This document shows, in pieces, positions 7,306 to 14,856 of a stretch of DNA of 34,679 bases; position 1 is the first letter of the stretch, and every line of letters starts with the position of its first letter. A program made the position numbers and the translations under genes. The stretch spans positions 1-34,679 of the forward strand of contig JYOD01000072.1 of NCBI GenBank assembly GCA_000955785.1, written 5' to 3'. The notes beneath the pieces were generated by a model, which worked only from the letters and a program-made list of their open reading frames with translations, made no database searches and was not told the origin of the DNA. The DNA comes from Burkholderiaceae bacterium 16 (GTDB lineage: Bacteria; Pseudomonadota; Gammaproteobacteria; Burkholderiales; Burkholderiaceae).

Positions 7306-8442
7306 ATGACAGCATACGATTCCGCGGATTTCCTGGTGATCGGCGGCGGCATTGCCGGTGCCTCGCTGGCCTACTGGCTGGCCCAGGCCGGGCGCGTGAT
7401 CGTGCTCGAACGCGAGGCGCATCCCGGCTACCATTCCACCGGCCGTTCGGCCGCGCTGTTCATGGAGAGCTATGGCACGCCGCAGGTACGCGCGCTCACC
7501 ATGGCCAGCCGCGCCTTTCTGGACGCGCCGCCGGCCGGTTTTGCCGAGCATCCCGTCCTGAGCCCGCGCGGCGCCATGACAGTGGGCAAGCCGGGCGAGG
7601 CCGCCGAACTCGACCAGCATTTCGAGGCGCTGGCGGCGCTTGGCGCACGCGCGCAGCGCCTGGACCGTGACGCCACCTGCGCCCTGGTGCCGGTGCTGCG
7701 TGCCGGCAAGGTGCTCGGCGCGGTGCTGGAGCCCGATGCCGCTGACATGGACGTGCACAGCCTGCACCAGGGCTACCTGCGCGGCATGCGCCAGCGTGGC
7801 GGCACCCTGGTGTGCGATGCGGAGGTGACGGCGATCGCGCGCAACCAGGGCTTGTGGGAAGTGCAGGCAGGCGGGCGCGCCTATCGCGCGCCGGTGGTGA
7901 TCAATGCGGCCGGCGCCTGGTGCGACGTGGTGGCCGCGCTGGCCGGCGTCAGGCCGCTGGGGCTCACGCCCAAGCGGCGCTCGGCCTTTGTCTTCGCGCC
8001 GCCCGAGGGCGTGGAGATCGCGCACTGGCCCATGTTCGTCTGCTTCGACGAGACCTGGTACCTCAAGCCCGACGCCGGCATGCTGCTGGGCTCGCCCGCC
8101 AATGCCGATCCGGTGCCGCCGCACGATGTGCAGGCCGAGGAGATGGACATCGCCCTTGGCATCCATCACATCGAAGACATGACCACGCTCGCCATCCGCC
8201 GCCCGGCCCGCGTCTGGGCAGGCTTGCGCTCGTTCGTCGCCGACGGCGACCTTGTGGGCGGATTCGACGACCAGGCCGAAGGTTTCTTCTGGGTGGCCGC
8301 GCAAGGCGGCTACGGGATCCAGACCTCGGCCGCCATGGGCGAGGCCTGCGCCGCGCTGGTACAGGGCAAGCCCTTGCCGCAGCGCATCGCGGATTTCGGG
8401 CTGACCGAAGCCATGCTCGGACCCGGCCGGCTGCAGCGCTGA
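7306..8442 (+). CDS. FAD-dependent oxidoreductase, D-amino-acid (D-arginine) dehydrogenase-like
   Basis: Product is 378 aa. The N-terminus holds the FAD-binding GxGxxG in VIGGGIAGASLAYWL (residues 11-25), followed by an acidic residue in VLERE. The motif HSTGRSAA is typical of the DauA-type D-arginine dehydrogenase group of the DAO family. The C-terminal GGYGIQTSAAMGE closes the FAD site. Such enzymes oxidise D-amino acids to 2-oxo acids and pass electrons to quinone. GGAGG precedes the ATG at a good distance. The gene appears monocistronic, with an AT-rich palindrome upstream. The substrate could be another D-amino acid or an imino acid. Confidence 0.85.
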   Translation: MTAYDSADFLVIGGGIAGASLAYWLAQAGRVIVLEREAHPGYHSTGRSAALFMESYGTPQVRALTMASRAFLDAPPAGFAEHPVLSPRGAMTVGKPGEAAELDQHFEALAALGARAQRLDRDATCALVPVLRAGKVLGAVLEPDAADMDVHSLHQGYLRGMRQRGGTLVCDAEVTAIARNQGLWEVQAGGRAYRAPVVINAAGAWCDVVAALAGVRPLGLTPKRRSAFVFAPPEGVEIAHWPMFVCFDETWYLKPDAGMLLGSPANADPVPPHDVQAEEMDIALGIHHIEDMTTLAIRRPARVWAGLRSFVADGDLVGGFDDQAEGFFWVAAQGGYGIQTSAAMGEACAALVQGKPLPQRIADFGLTEAMLGPGRLQR

Positions 8443-8471
8443 AGCGCTCAGGCGCGGCGCCGATCCACCGC

Positions 8472-9561
8472 TCAGGCCGCGCTGATGCGGATCCGGTTGC
8501 GGCCGGCCCGCTTCGCTTCATAGAGCGCCCGGTCCGTTTGGGTCAGCCACTCCTGATGGCCTTGCATGCGTGTATCGAACGCGGCCACGCCCAGGCTGGC
8601 GGTGTGGCCCCGCAGCGCGGCGATCTCCGCGCTGGCGCCGGAGCCAGGCTGCAGCGAGCGCGACAGGCGCTCGGCCATCTCTACGGCCTGCGTCAGGCTC
8701 GTGCCGCTAAGCAGCACGCCGAATTCCTCGCCACCGTAGCGCCCCACCAGGCATTGGCGCGGTTCGCCGCGGCCCGGGGGGTGAAGTTGCACAGCGTGCT
8801 GCACCACCACCGCGGCGAATGCCTTGAGTGCTTCGTCGCCGGCCACGTGGCCGTGGGCGTCGTTGAGTTGCTTGAAATGATCGATATCCAGCAGCACCAG
8901 ACTGGCGGCGGCCGTTCTTGCAGGCCTGGAACTCCTCGGCCAGCTTGGCTTCCCAGTAGCCGCGGTTGAGCACGCCGGTGAGCCCGTCGAGACGGCTGCT
9001 GGCCTCGACTGCCTTGCCGTGCGCGGCCAGACGGCGCGAGATGCTGTAGGTGGTGCGTCCCAGCGCCAGCGGGTAGAGCACCAGCATAGGCAGGCTGGCG
9101 ACGATGGTGGTGAGGTCAGCCTCCGGATGCCAGGCCGCGCCGAAGGCCAGCACCCCGGCCAGCGCGCCTGCCAGTTGCCAGCCCAGGCCGCGCAGCAGCA
9201 GGCGGGTGCCGCCTGCCGCCACGTTGTTCATGCTCATCATCGACAGGATCAGCACGCTTGGCAGCAGGTTGAATTTCATGCATGCCGCCCACACCCCGCC
9301 CAGCGCCGCGTCAATCATCAAGTTGCGGATTTCCGCCAGGAAGGGTACCTCGCTGTGCCTGGACCACCATGCGGCCACGTGCGGCCAGACAAAGTCGTGC
9401 AGAAACACCGGCGCCAGCAGCCAGCGCGGCGCTCCCGCTTCCAGCATGGCGGCCGCCACCGCAAAGAACCCGATGGCAAGGCCGATGGCGCGCATGGCAT
9501 AGACGCGCCGGACAAAGCGCATGCCCTTGCCTGCCTGCGGATTGGGGGTGCCTGGTGCCAC
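8472..9561 (-). pseudogene. MASE2-GGDEF diguanylate cyclase, broken by a 1-nt insertion
   Basis: The N-terminal part (from 9561, or from ATG 9522) codes for a multi-helix MASE2-like membrane sensor and the first GGDEF residues (RLDGLTGVLNRGYWEAKL). The rest of the GGDEF domain, starting SLVLLDIDHFKQLND, continues in another frame to 8472. The two join if one C is removed near 8912-8913 (AACGGCCGCC on the minus strand becoming AACGCCGCC). The second part keeps an intact GGEEF active motif, so cyclic di-GMP synthesis would be expected of the repaired 363-aa protein; an RxxD inhibitory site is not seen before it. As read, the product loses its catalytic half. A sequencing error is a real possibility. 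It ends 30 bp from the convergent flavoprotein gene. Confidence 0.8.
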
Positions 9562-9564
9562 GGC

Positions 9565-10413
9565 TCAGGCGGCGATCAGCTTGCCGATGGCGGCCGCGGC
9601 TTCACGCATTGGCGGCAACAGGCGGGAGATCATCTCGGCTTCCGATACCTGCGCCGCGCGCACGCTTACGCTGATGCCGGCCATCACGGTCCCCGAGATG
9701 CCGCGCACCGGCACCGCGATGGCGCGCAGGCCAGGTTCCAGTTCTTCGTCGATCACCACGTAGTCCAGCTCGCGCGCTTTCGCGAAACTGATTTCCAGCT
9801 CGGGGCGCGAGATCTTGGTCTGCAGCGTGCGCGGACGCAGGTCGACGTGGTCGAAGAAATCCTCCAGCGCCGGCTCGGCGAGGTGGGCCAGCAGCAGGCG
9901 GCCGATCGAGGTGCAGTAGGCCGGCAGGCGGCTGCCCATGCCGAGCGAATAAGTGAGCACCCGCTGCACTTCCGAGCGCACCAGGTAAAGGATGTCGGTG
10001 TCGTCCAGGATGGCGAGCGCCGAAGTCTGCTGGATGCGCGTGCTCAGGCTGTCGAGGATAGGCTGGGCCAGCGACACCAGGGAGGTCGACGAGAAATACG
10101 CGTGTCCCAGGTGCAGCACGCGGGGCCGCAGCGCGAACTGGCCGGCTTGCTGGCTGACGTAGCCGAGCTGTTCCAGCGTGTACAGGCAGCGCCTGACCGA
10201 TGCCCGTGAAAGCTGGGTGCGCTGGGCCACCTGGGAGATGGTGAGCGGGCGCTTACGCTCCGAGAAGGCCTCCAGCACGCTCAGGCCGCGTGCCAGCGAT
10301 AGCATGAAGTTCGGGTCGCCGGAGAAGCTGTTGAGCAGGTCTGCCTGGGGCCGGGCGACGCGGACAGTGGCGGCCGTTGCCTGGCCAGGGCTGGTAGGAG
10401 GGGGGGCGTCCAT
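9565..10413 (-). CDS. IclR-family regulator, PcaR/PobR type
   Basis: Product is 282 aa with a non-conserved leader of about 30 residues. The winged helix-turn-helix follows (LSVLEAFSERKRPLTISQVA then RTQLSRASVRRCLYTLEQLG, about residues 44-90) and the IclR effector domain runs to the C-terminus with SIGRLLLA and GLRAIAVPVR motifs. The PcaR/PobR/PcaU subgroup controls aromatic acid (protocatechuate, 4-hydroxybenzoate) catabolism. No such catabolic genes are adjacent, so its target is elsewhere or is itself. The stop lies 3 nt before the GTG of the MASE2-GGDEF gene, so the two may be co-transcribed. Confidence 0.88.
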   Translation of the reverse strand: MDAPPPTSPGQATAATVRVARPQADLLNSFSGDPNFMLSLARGLSVLEAFSERKRPLTISQVAQRTQLSRASVRRCLYTLEQLGYVSQQAGQFALRPRVLHLGHAYFSSTSLVSLAQPILDSLSTRIQQTSALAILDDTDILYLVRSEVQRVLTYSLGMGSRLPAYCTSIGRLLLAHLAEPALEDFFDHVDLRPRTLQTKISRPELEISFAKARELDYVVIDEELEPGLRAIAVPVRGISGTVMAGISVSVRAAQVSEAEMISRLLPPMREAAAAIGKLIAA

Positions 10414-10530
10414 GTGGGCGGGTGCGCGCGGGTTGTTCGATAATCGCGCATCTTAAACCGGCTGGGCGCCTCCGGCCAGCGCTTTTGTCAGGCACGAGCC
10501 CCGGTTTGGTGCGAGAAGGGGGCCGGCGGG

Positions 10531-10565
10531 CAAAAAAAACGTCGCCGTCTCAAGGTGGCGGCGAC
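10531..10565 (-). terminator. rho-independent terminator on the minus strand
   Basis: A stem with 7-bp arms (10541-10547 with 10559-10565, GTCGCCG/CGGCGAC) and an 11-nt loop is followed on the minus strand by eight T (10532-10539). No minus-strand gene ends here, so it must end a short untranslated RNA or act as an attenuator in the leader of the IclR gene starting at 10413. Confidence 0.65.
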
Positions 10566-10833
10566 CGGAAGGGGTTCGTCATCAAGACGGGGGCCTTGGC
10601 GACCCTTCCAGCATAGGACGTGGCGCACAGACATTAAATACAACTTCGGGGGGGATCGGTGTGCCGTCATGGCCGCGCCCGAGGCGGCTGGCGGGACGCT
10701 GCGCCCGCCCCCACGGCGGGACGGGTAAAATCGCGTCCTTGTTGCCGCCGCCGTCCCGTCCCCCCGCCGCCAGGCATTGCGCGGTTCGGGCGGCGCCCGC
10801 ATTCCACCGCGCAGCCCCGAATTGAAGCCAGCC
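10566..10833. other. intergenic region before the hypothetical gene
   Basis: No protein gene is seen. TAAAAT at 10726-10731 is a good -10 match for the plus-strand gene but has no clear -35. On the minus strand, TTTAAT and TATGCT with 17 bp between could start a short transcript that ends at the terminator at 10531-10565. Confidence 0.3.
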
Positions 10834-11355
10834 ATGACCAATCAGCCCGAACTTTCACCCGAAATCAATGACCACGACGACGGCGGGGACAACGCAGAGA
10901 AGATCCAGGAGCCGCGCCTGTGGCGCGCCGACGGCTGGACCGCCCGCGTGATCAAGAACGAGGATGACGAGGGTTGGGCTGTTGCCATGATCAAGGATGG
11001 CGAGCCGGAGCCTGCCCTGGTGGGGCCGTGGACCATGGGGCGCGACAAGAAGAACCCCAAGCCGCTCGATGCCAATGCCTTTTCGACGCTGGTCAAGACG
11101 GCTTCGGAAGTGCTGCGGCGGCATGAGCAGCAGTTGCATGCCATGTTGCACAAGAGTGTGGTTGTGGATACGGATGCTGCGCGGATCAGTGTGACGCTGG
11201 ATATCGTGCCGGATGAGGATAATCCTTATGCGGTGCTGAGTGCTGTTGATGAGAATGGGGATGAGTTGGCGCAGGTGCGGGTGTCGGCTGGGTTTAAGTT
11301 GAGTAAGGCTAGTGCGGGGGATTGGGTTGAAAGTGAGTATCGGAAGCCGCGGTAG
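10834..11355 (+). CDS. conserved-looking hypothetical protein with a late codon-use switch
   Basis: Product is 173 aa, acidic, with no signal peptide, membrane segment or known catalytic motif. The first third is Asp/Glu-rich and probably flexible; the middle contains WRADGWTARVIKNEDDEGWA, a compact beta-rich pattern. I do not recognise a named family. Coding is real through the first 100 codons by normal GC-rich codon use. From about codon 109 to the stop the third positions become almost only G or T (2 of 64 codons end in C, against about half earlier), though the protein stays sensible. The change runs up to a repeat element just after the stop. Confidence 0.7.
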   Translation: MTNQPELSPEINDHDDGGDNAEKIQEPRLWRADGWTARVIKNEDDEGWAVAMIKDGEPEPALVGPWTMGRDKKNPKPLDANAFSTLVKTASEVLRRHEQQLHAMLHKSVVVDTDAARISVTLDIVPDEDNPYAVLSAVDENGDELAQVRVSAGFKLSKASAGDWVESEYRKPR

Positions 11356-11365
11356 GGGCTGATTG

Positions 11366-11424
11366 ACTTCAACTTCAACTGCAAAGGCTTAAAGTCAAAG
11401 GCGGTTTCACCCCCCTGCGGGGGG
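11366..11424. repeat. dispersed intergenic repeat, copy A
   Basis: The segment starts with ACTTCAACTTCAACT and ends with CAAAGGCGGTTTCACCCCC and a CCCCC/GGGGG hairpin. Copy B at 17679-17775 has the same two ends in the same order and orientation with different sequence between them. It starts 10 bp after the stop of the preceding gene. Confidence 0.65.
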
Positions 11425-11433
11425 CGACCCCCT

Positions 11434-11539
11434 CCTCGTCGGCAGACAAAAAGAGCGGCCGGGACCCAAACTCGCATCGCCTTAAGGCGATACTCAAACA
11501 TGGGTCCCTCTTTTCCGCTCTTTTTGCCTGCCGACGAGG
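11434..11539. repeat. 106-nt nested palindrome
   Basis: Four nested complementary blocks pair: 11434-11445 with 11528-11539 (12 bp), 11447-11458 with 11515-11526 (12 bp), 11461-11468 with 11501-11508 (8 bp), and 11476-11481 with 11486-11491 around TTAA (6 bp). Only small internal loops separate them. Transcribed from either strand it would form one long hairpin. It could be a REP- or MITE-like element, and may end transcripts. Confidence 0.8.
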
Positions 11540-11803
11540 CGCCCCATACGGCCTGGTACACCTTGACGGCTCGCTTCGCATCGCGGGTTGGTGTGGCCCG
11601 CCCTTGGGGGCGCTCCACACGGCTACACCGAAACGTTGTTCGGCGGCTGCGCCGTTGTTTTGGCCATCGGATATCGAATGTTTGGCGCTCGCTATGCCGT
11701 TGTGCCGCAAGAAGCCTCTGGTCTCGCTTTTCGTGGCGCCGACACGTATTTCGTATCCGGAATCCCGGAATGGCAAAACCAAGAGCAGTGAAGCAACTGC
11801 GCC
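11540..11803. other. non-coding repeat-associated stretch
   Basis: No convincing gene is seen. The open frames that cross it (for example a minus-strand one reading into the repeat) are of low complexity and include the hairpin, so they look spurious. Confidence 0.4.
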
Positions 11804-12328
11804 CTAGCGCCTCGCAGCCGGCGCGAGCCGCGCGATCAGCGTGGCGTGCCGTGGATGCGTTGCCAGCAGGCTGTCGGTGTCGGCCAACTCGAACTCGCTG
11901 AACTCGAAGCCTGGCGCCACCGTGCAGCCTACCAGCGAGAATCCGGCCGGATCGCTGCGCTCGGCGGCGAACCAGCAGCCGGCCTTGACCACGGCCTGAA
12001 AGACCGCGTCGTCATATGCGAGCGCGTTGCCCAGCCGGTGCGTGGTGAGGCCGCCACCGTTCTCCAGCACGTGTACGTCGAGCGGGCCGCCCGCGTAGAA
12101 GTGCCACACTTCGTCGGAGCGGATGCGGTGCCAGGCGGAGTACGCGTTGTCGCACAGCAGGTAGTAGATCGCAGTGGAAGCGGCATGGGTGGCGGGGCCG
12201 CCGATTGCGCTTTCGCGTGCCACGCGCGCCGTATCGCGGTGGGTCTCGCGGTAGTAGCCGCCTTCCGGATGCGGCTGCAAGCCAAAGCGTTGGATCAACT
12301 GGTCTTGCGAGGCAGGTTGGGCAGACAT
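11804..12328 (-). CDS. cupin-fold DUF985 protein
   Basis: Product is 174 aa, the usual size of the DUF985 (cupin_5) family. LQPHPEGGYYRETHRD near the N-terminus and WHRIRSDEVWHFYAGGPLDV in the middle are the family signatures, the latter with His residues of the cupin barrel. C-terminal GCTVAPGFEFSEFELAD completes the barrel. The function of the family is not settled; sugar-epimerase-like and metal-binding roles have been suggested. GGAG lies 7 nt before ATG 12328, which excludes a longer upstream frame. The gene stands alone, downstream of a LysR gene on the same strand with 105 bp between them. Confidence 0.88.
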   Translation of the reverse strand: MSAQPASQDQLIQRFGLQPHPEGGYYRETHRDTARVARESAIGGPATHAASTAIYYLLCDNAYSAWHRIRSDEVWHFYAGGPLDVHVLENGGGLTTHRLGNALAYDDAVFQAVVKAGCWFAAERSDPAGFSLVGCTVAPGFEFSEFELADTDSLLATHPRHATLIARLAPAARR

Positions 12329-12433
12329 GCGGGGCTCCGGGTTCGGTAGGTGCCATGATGCCCGCACGTGGGCGCAACAGGCAACATGCCGGAGCGCACG
12401 GTGCCACCAGGCGGTCGCCACCCTCCAGCCAGT

Positions 12434-13354
12434 TCAGGGCGCGGCTGGATTTGCCGCCGGGCCGATCCATGCGCGTATGGCGCGCACCGCTTCGTCGTCG
12501 CGCCGGTGCGCCGGATAGACCAGGTAGTAGCCATCGCCTTCAATGACCGGGCCGCAGGGCTGCACCAGCGCACCGCTGCACAGTTCCTCCGCCACCAGCG
12601 CCAGACTCAGCAGGGCCACGCCCTGGCCGGCCACGGCCGCGAGGATGGCGTGGGTTTCTTCAGAGAAGGTGGGGCCGCTGGCCACGTCGAGCCGGTCCAG
12701 CGCGGCTTCTTGTTGCCATAGGGCCCAGGTGACAGGACGGCGCGCATTGCTGCGCCACGCGTGATGCAGCAAGGTCTGGCGGCGCAGCCCCGCGGCGCTC
12801 TTCACGCCGAGCGCCGGGCTGCACACGGGCGCAAAGCGTTCGCGCCATAGCAGCTCGGCGGCCAGCCCGCGCCATTTGCCGCCGCCGTAGCGGATCGCCG
12901 CGTCGGCCTGGCCCGCGTGCAGGTCCACGGGATCCAGCGAGGCATGCACGTGCAGGTCGAATCCGGGCGCTACTGTCCGCAGCCCCGGAGCGCGGGGCAG
13001 CAGCCAGCGCGCCGCGAAGGCCGGCGTGGCCGATACCGTGAGCGTCTTGCGCGGCGGCGGGGCCCGCAGCCTGGCCACCGCCTGTTCCAGCGCATCGAAA
13101 CCATCGCGCGTGCCGGGGTACAGCGCGGCGCCATGCGCACTGAGCACCAGCCGGCGCGGCAGGCGCTCGAACAGCATCACGCCCAGCACTTGCTCCAGCA
13201 GCCGCAACTGGTGGCTCACCGCTGTCGGCGTGACGGACAACTCTTGCGCCGCGCGCTTGACGCTCAGGTGCCGCGCCGTGGCTTCGAAGGCGCGCAATGC
13301 CGACAACGGCGGCAAGCGCCGGGGCTTCGGATCAGATGAGAAATTCTCAGGCAT
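12434..13354 (-). CDS. LysR-family regulator divergent from AzoR-like gene
   Basis: Product is 306 aa. The helix-turn-helix occupies about residues 14-75 (LRAFEATARHLSVKRAAQEL then TPTAVSHQLRLLEQ), with a GcvA-like effector domain after it (SATPAFAARWLLPR, DAAIRYGGG). The start at ATG 13354 gives the typical family length; frames further upstream lack conserved sequence. It is divergent from an FMN-dependent oxidoreductase gene with a T-N11-A box between, so it very probably controls that gene and perhaps itself. The inducer may be a quinone or azo compound, by analogy with other such pairs. Confidence 0.88.
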   Translation of the reverse strand: MPENFSSDPKPRRLPPLSALRAFEATARHLSVKRAAQELSVTPTAVSHQLRLLEQVLGVMLFERLPRRLVLSAHGAALYPGTRDGFDALEQAVARLRAPPPRKTLTVSATPAFAARWLLPRAPGLRTVAPGFDLHVHASLDPVDLHAGQADAAIRYGGGKWRGLAAELLWRERFAPVCSPALGVKSAAGLRRQTLLHHAWRSNARRPVTWALWQQEAALDRLDVASGPTFSEETHAILAAVAGQGVALLSLALVAEELCSGALVQPCGPVIEGDGYYLVYPAHRRDDEAVRAIRAWIGPAANPAAP

Positions 13355-13440
13355 GAGACGGAGAAAGGATCGGTTGTCGACGCGTTGAGGCAAGTCCACA
13401 TTGCCAATACCGTCAGTGATCAAGTTCAACCGCATGCACG

Positions 13441-13460
13441 GAGCCATGAGCATGGCTCAT
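13441..13460. promoter_or_regulatory. LysR-type operator (T-N11-A) upstream of azoR-like gene
   Basis: ATGAG and CTCAT form a 15-bp dyad (13446-13460) with T and A exactly 11 nt apart (13447 and 13459). It overlaps a second perfect repeat, GAGCCATG/CATGGCTC (13441-13458). It lies about 30 bp before the oxidoreductase start. Confidence 0.6.
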
Positions 13461-13488
13461 GCATGACGCAATCGATACGGATACCCGA

Positions 13489-14193
13489 ATGACTCACCTG
13501 CTTCATATCGACGCTAGCGCCCGCCCTGGGCGTTCGGGCGCGGACCCCCACGGCTCGCACACGCGCCGCCTCTCGCACCGCTTTGTCCGCGGCTGGCAAA
13601 CAGCGCGCCCCACCGACACCGTGACCTACCGCGACGTGGGCCGGCAATCTCCCGCCCCTGTCAGCGGCGACTGGATACGCAGCGCCTTTACGCCGCCTGC
13701 GCGGCGCGAGCCGTGGATGGATGCGTTGCTGGCCGAGAGCGACCGGCTGATCGAGGAGATCGAGCACGCCGACGTCGTGGTGATCGGCGTGCCGATGTAC
13801 AACTTCGGTATGCCCGCGCAGCTCAAGGCTTATATCGACAATATCGTGCGCGTGGGCAAGACCTTCGGCTTCGACCGCGAACGCGAGGGCGAGCCGTACT
13901 GGCCCATGCTGGCAGGCGGCGGCAAGCAACTGGTGCTGCTGACCTCGCGCGGCGACTACGGCTATGCGGACCGCCTGGCCCGGCTTGACCACGCCACCCC
14001 CGGAGTGCGCGCCGCGTTCAGCTACATCGGTATTGACGATGCGCTGGAGGTAGCCATCGAATACGACGAATTTGGCGGCGACCGGCTGGCGGCCTCGGTG
14101 GCGCGGGCCGAGGCGGAGGTGGATGCCGCTGTCGCCAGCGCGATGCGGCGCATGGACGGCATGGCTGACTTCACCGGCGCCCCGCTTGCCTGA
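13489..14193 (+). CDS. FMN-dependent NADH:quinone oxidoreductase / azoreductase-like
   Basis: Product is 234 aa. The start MTHLLHIDASARPGRSGA matches the phosphate-binding N-terminus of AzoR, and VVIGVPMYNFGMPAQLKAYI (residues 98-117) with the following TFGF segment is the flavodoxin-like FMN loop of the family. AzoR proteins reduce quinones by two electrons, and azo dyes as a side reaction, protecting against quinone stress. ATG 13489 is preferred over an ATG ten codons upstream because it matches the family start. It is divergent from the LysR gene and follows a T-N11-A operator. Confidence 0.88.
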   Translation: MTHLLHIDASARPGRSGADPHGSHTRRLSHRFVRGWQTARPTDTVTYRDVGRQSPAPVSGDWIRSAFTPPARREPWMDALLAESDRLIEEIEHADVVVIGVPMYNFGMPAQLKAYIDNIVRVGKTFGFDREREGEPYWPMLAGGGKQLVLLTSRGDYGYADRLARLDHATPGVRAAFSYIGIDDALEVAIEYDEFGGDRLAASVARAEAEVDAAVASAMRRMDGMADFTGAPLA

Positions 14194-14344
14194 CGTCTGC
14201 GCCACTTACGTTTTTCTTTGCATCCACGCCGCGCTGCGCGGCGTATCTGGTCTAACCGCGCGTTTCACGTGTGGCCGGACCGGCGCGATGCGCTGCCTCC
14301 CCGCAAGCCAGCGGCGATCCGCCGATCGCCAGAAGGAGACCATC

Positions 14345-14671
14345 ATGAAGAACCATTGCGTCAAGCTGTTGATGACTTCGGCCGCACTCGCCGGACTTGC
14401 CGCCTTGGCGGCTCCCGCCCAAGCCACCGGCCCCAAGGACAGCCCGGTGGCGGCGGACCGCTATGGCTACGTTTTCCATGCCTCGCGCTTCAATGTGTAC
14501 AGCGATGGCGCACGGCTCGACCTGGCCGCGTCCGGCGCCGACGCCAGCCGGACGCGCAAGCCCGATCCGTTCTCGGACGGCGCGGAAAAGCTGGCCGGCA
14601 TGGACCGCACCGGCGTTTCCTCGGATCCCGCGCGCAAGTTCGATACGTTCCAGGACGGCGCCCACGCCTGA
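14345..14671 (+). CDS. small secreted protein with three DGA repeats
   Basis: Product is 108 aa with a clear signal peptide (MKNHCVKLLMTSAALAGLAA, cleavage probably after AQA near residue 27). GAAGGAGA lies at good distance before the ATG. The mature part has three similar units about 25 residues apart: RFNVYSDGARLDLA, KPDPFSDGAEKLA and KFDTFQDGAHA. No membrane segment, cysteine pair or enzyme motif is seen in the mature part. The function is unknown; a periplasmic or exported repeat protein is the most that can be said. It stands alone between an azoreductase and a DedA gene. Confidence 0.75.
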   Translation: MKNHCVKLLMTSAALAGLAALAAPAQATGPKDSPVAADRYGYVFHASRFNVYSDGARLDLAASGADASRTRKPDPFSDGAEKLAGMDRTGVSSDPARKFDTFQDGAHA

Positions 14672-14856
14672 CGATCTGCGCGCTAGCCCCGCGCCCGCGG
14701 CATCGCCCGTTCGTTCAGGGTTTTTGACGTTGGCATGCAAGACAACGCACTGCACCGTGCCGCCTTGGTGGCACACTACTGCCTATGCCCGTCGGCGCGA
14801 GCGAGTCGCTCGCGCCGGGCGGAAACAGCGCAGGCGCGCAAGCGCGGGAGATCGGT

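Noticed and set aside
9019..10209. Plus-strand frame of about 400 codons opposite the GGDEF and IclR genes
   Set aside because: Gln/His/Arg-rich antisense shadow, no ribosome binding site.
11226..11618. Minus-strand frame through the 106-nt palindrome and repeat A
   Set aside because: Its sequence is made by the repeat and hairpin; no coding signature or ribosome binding site.
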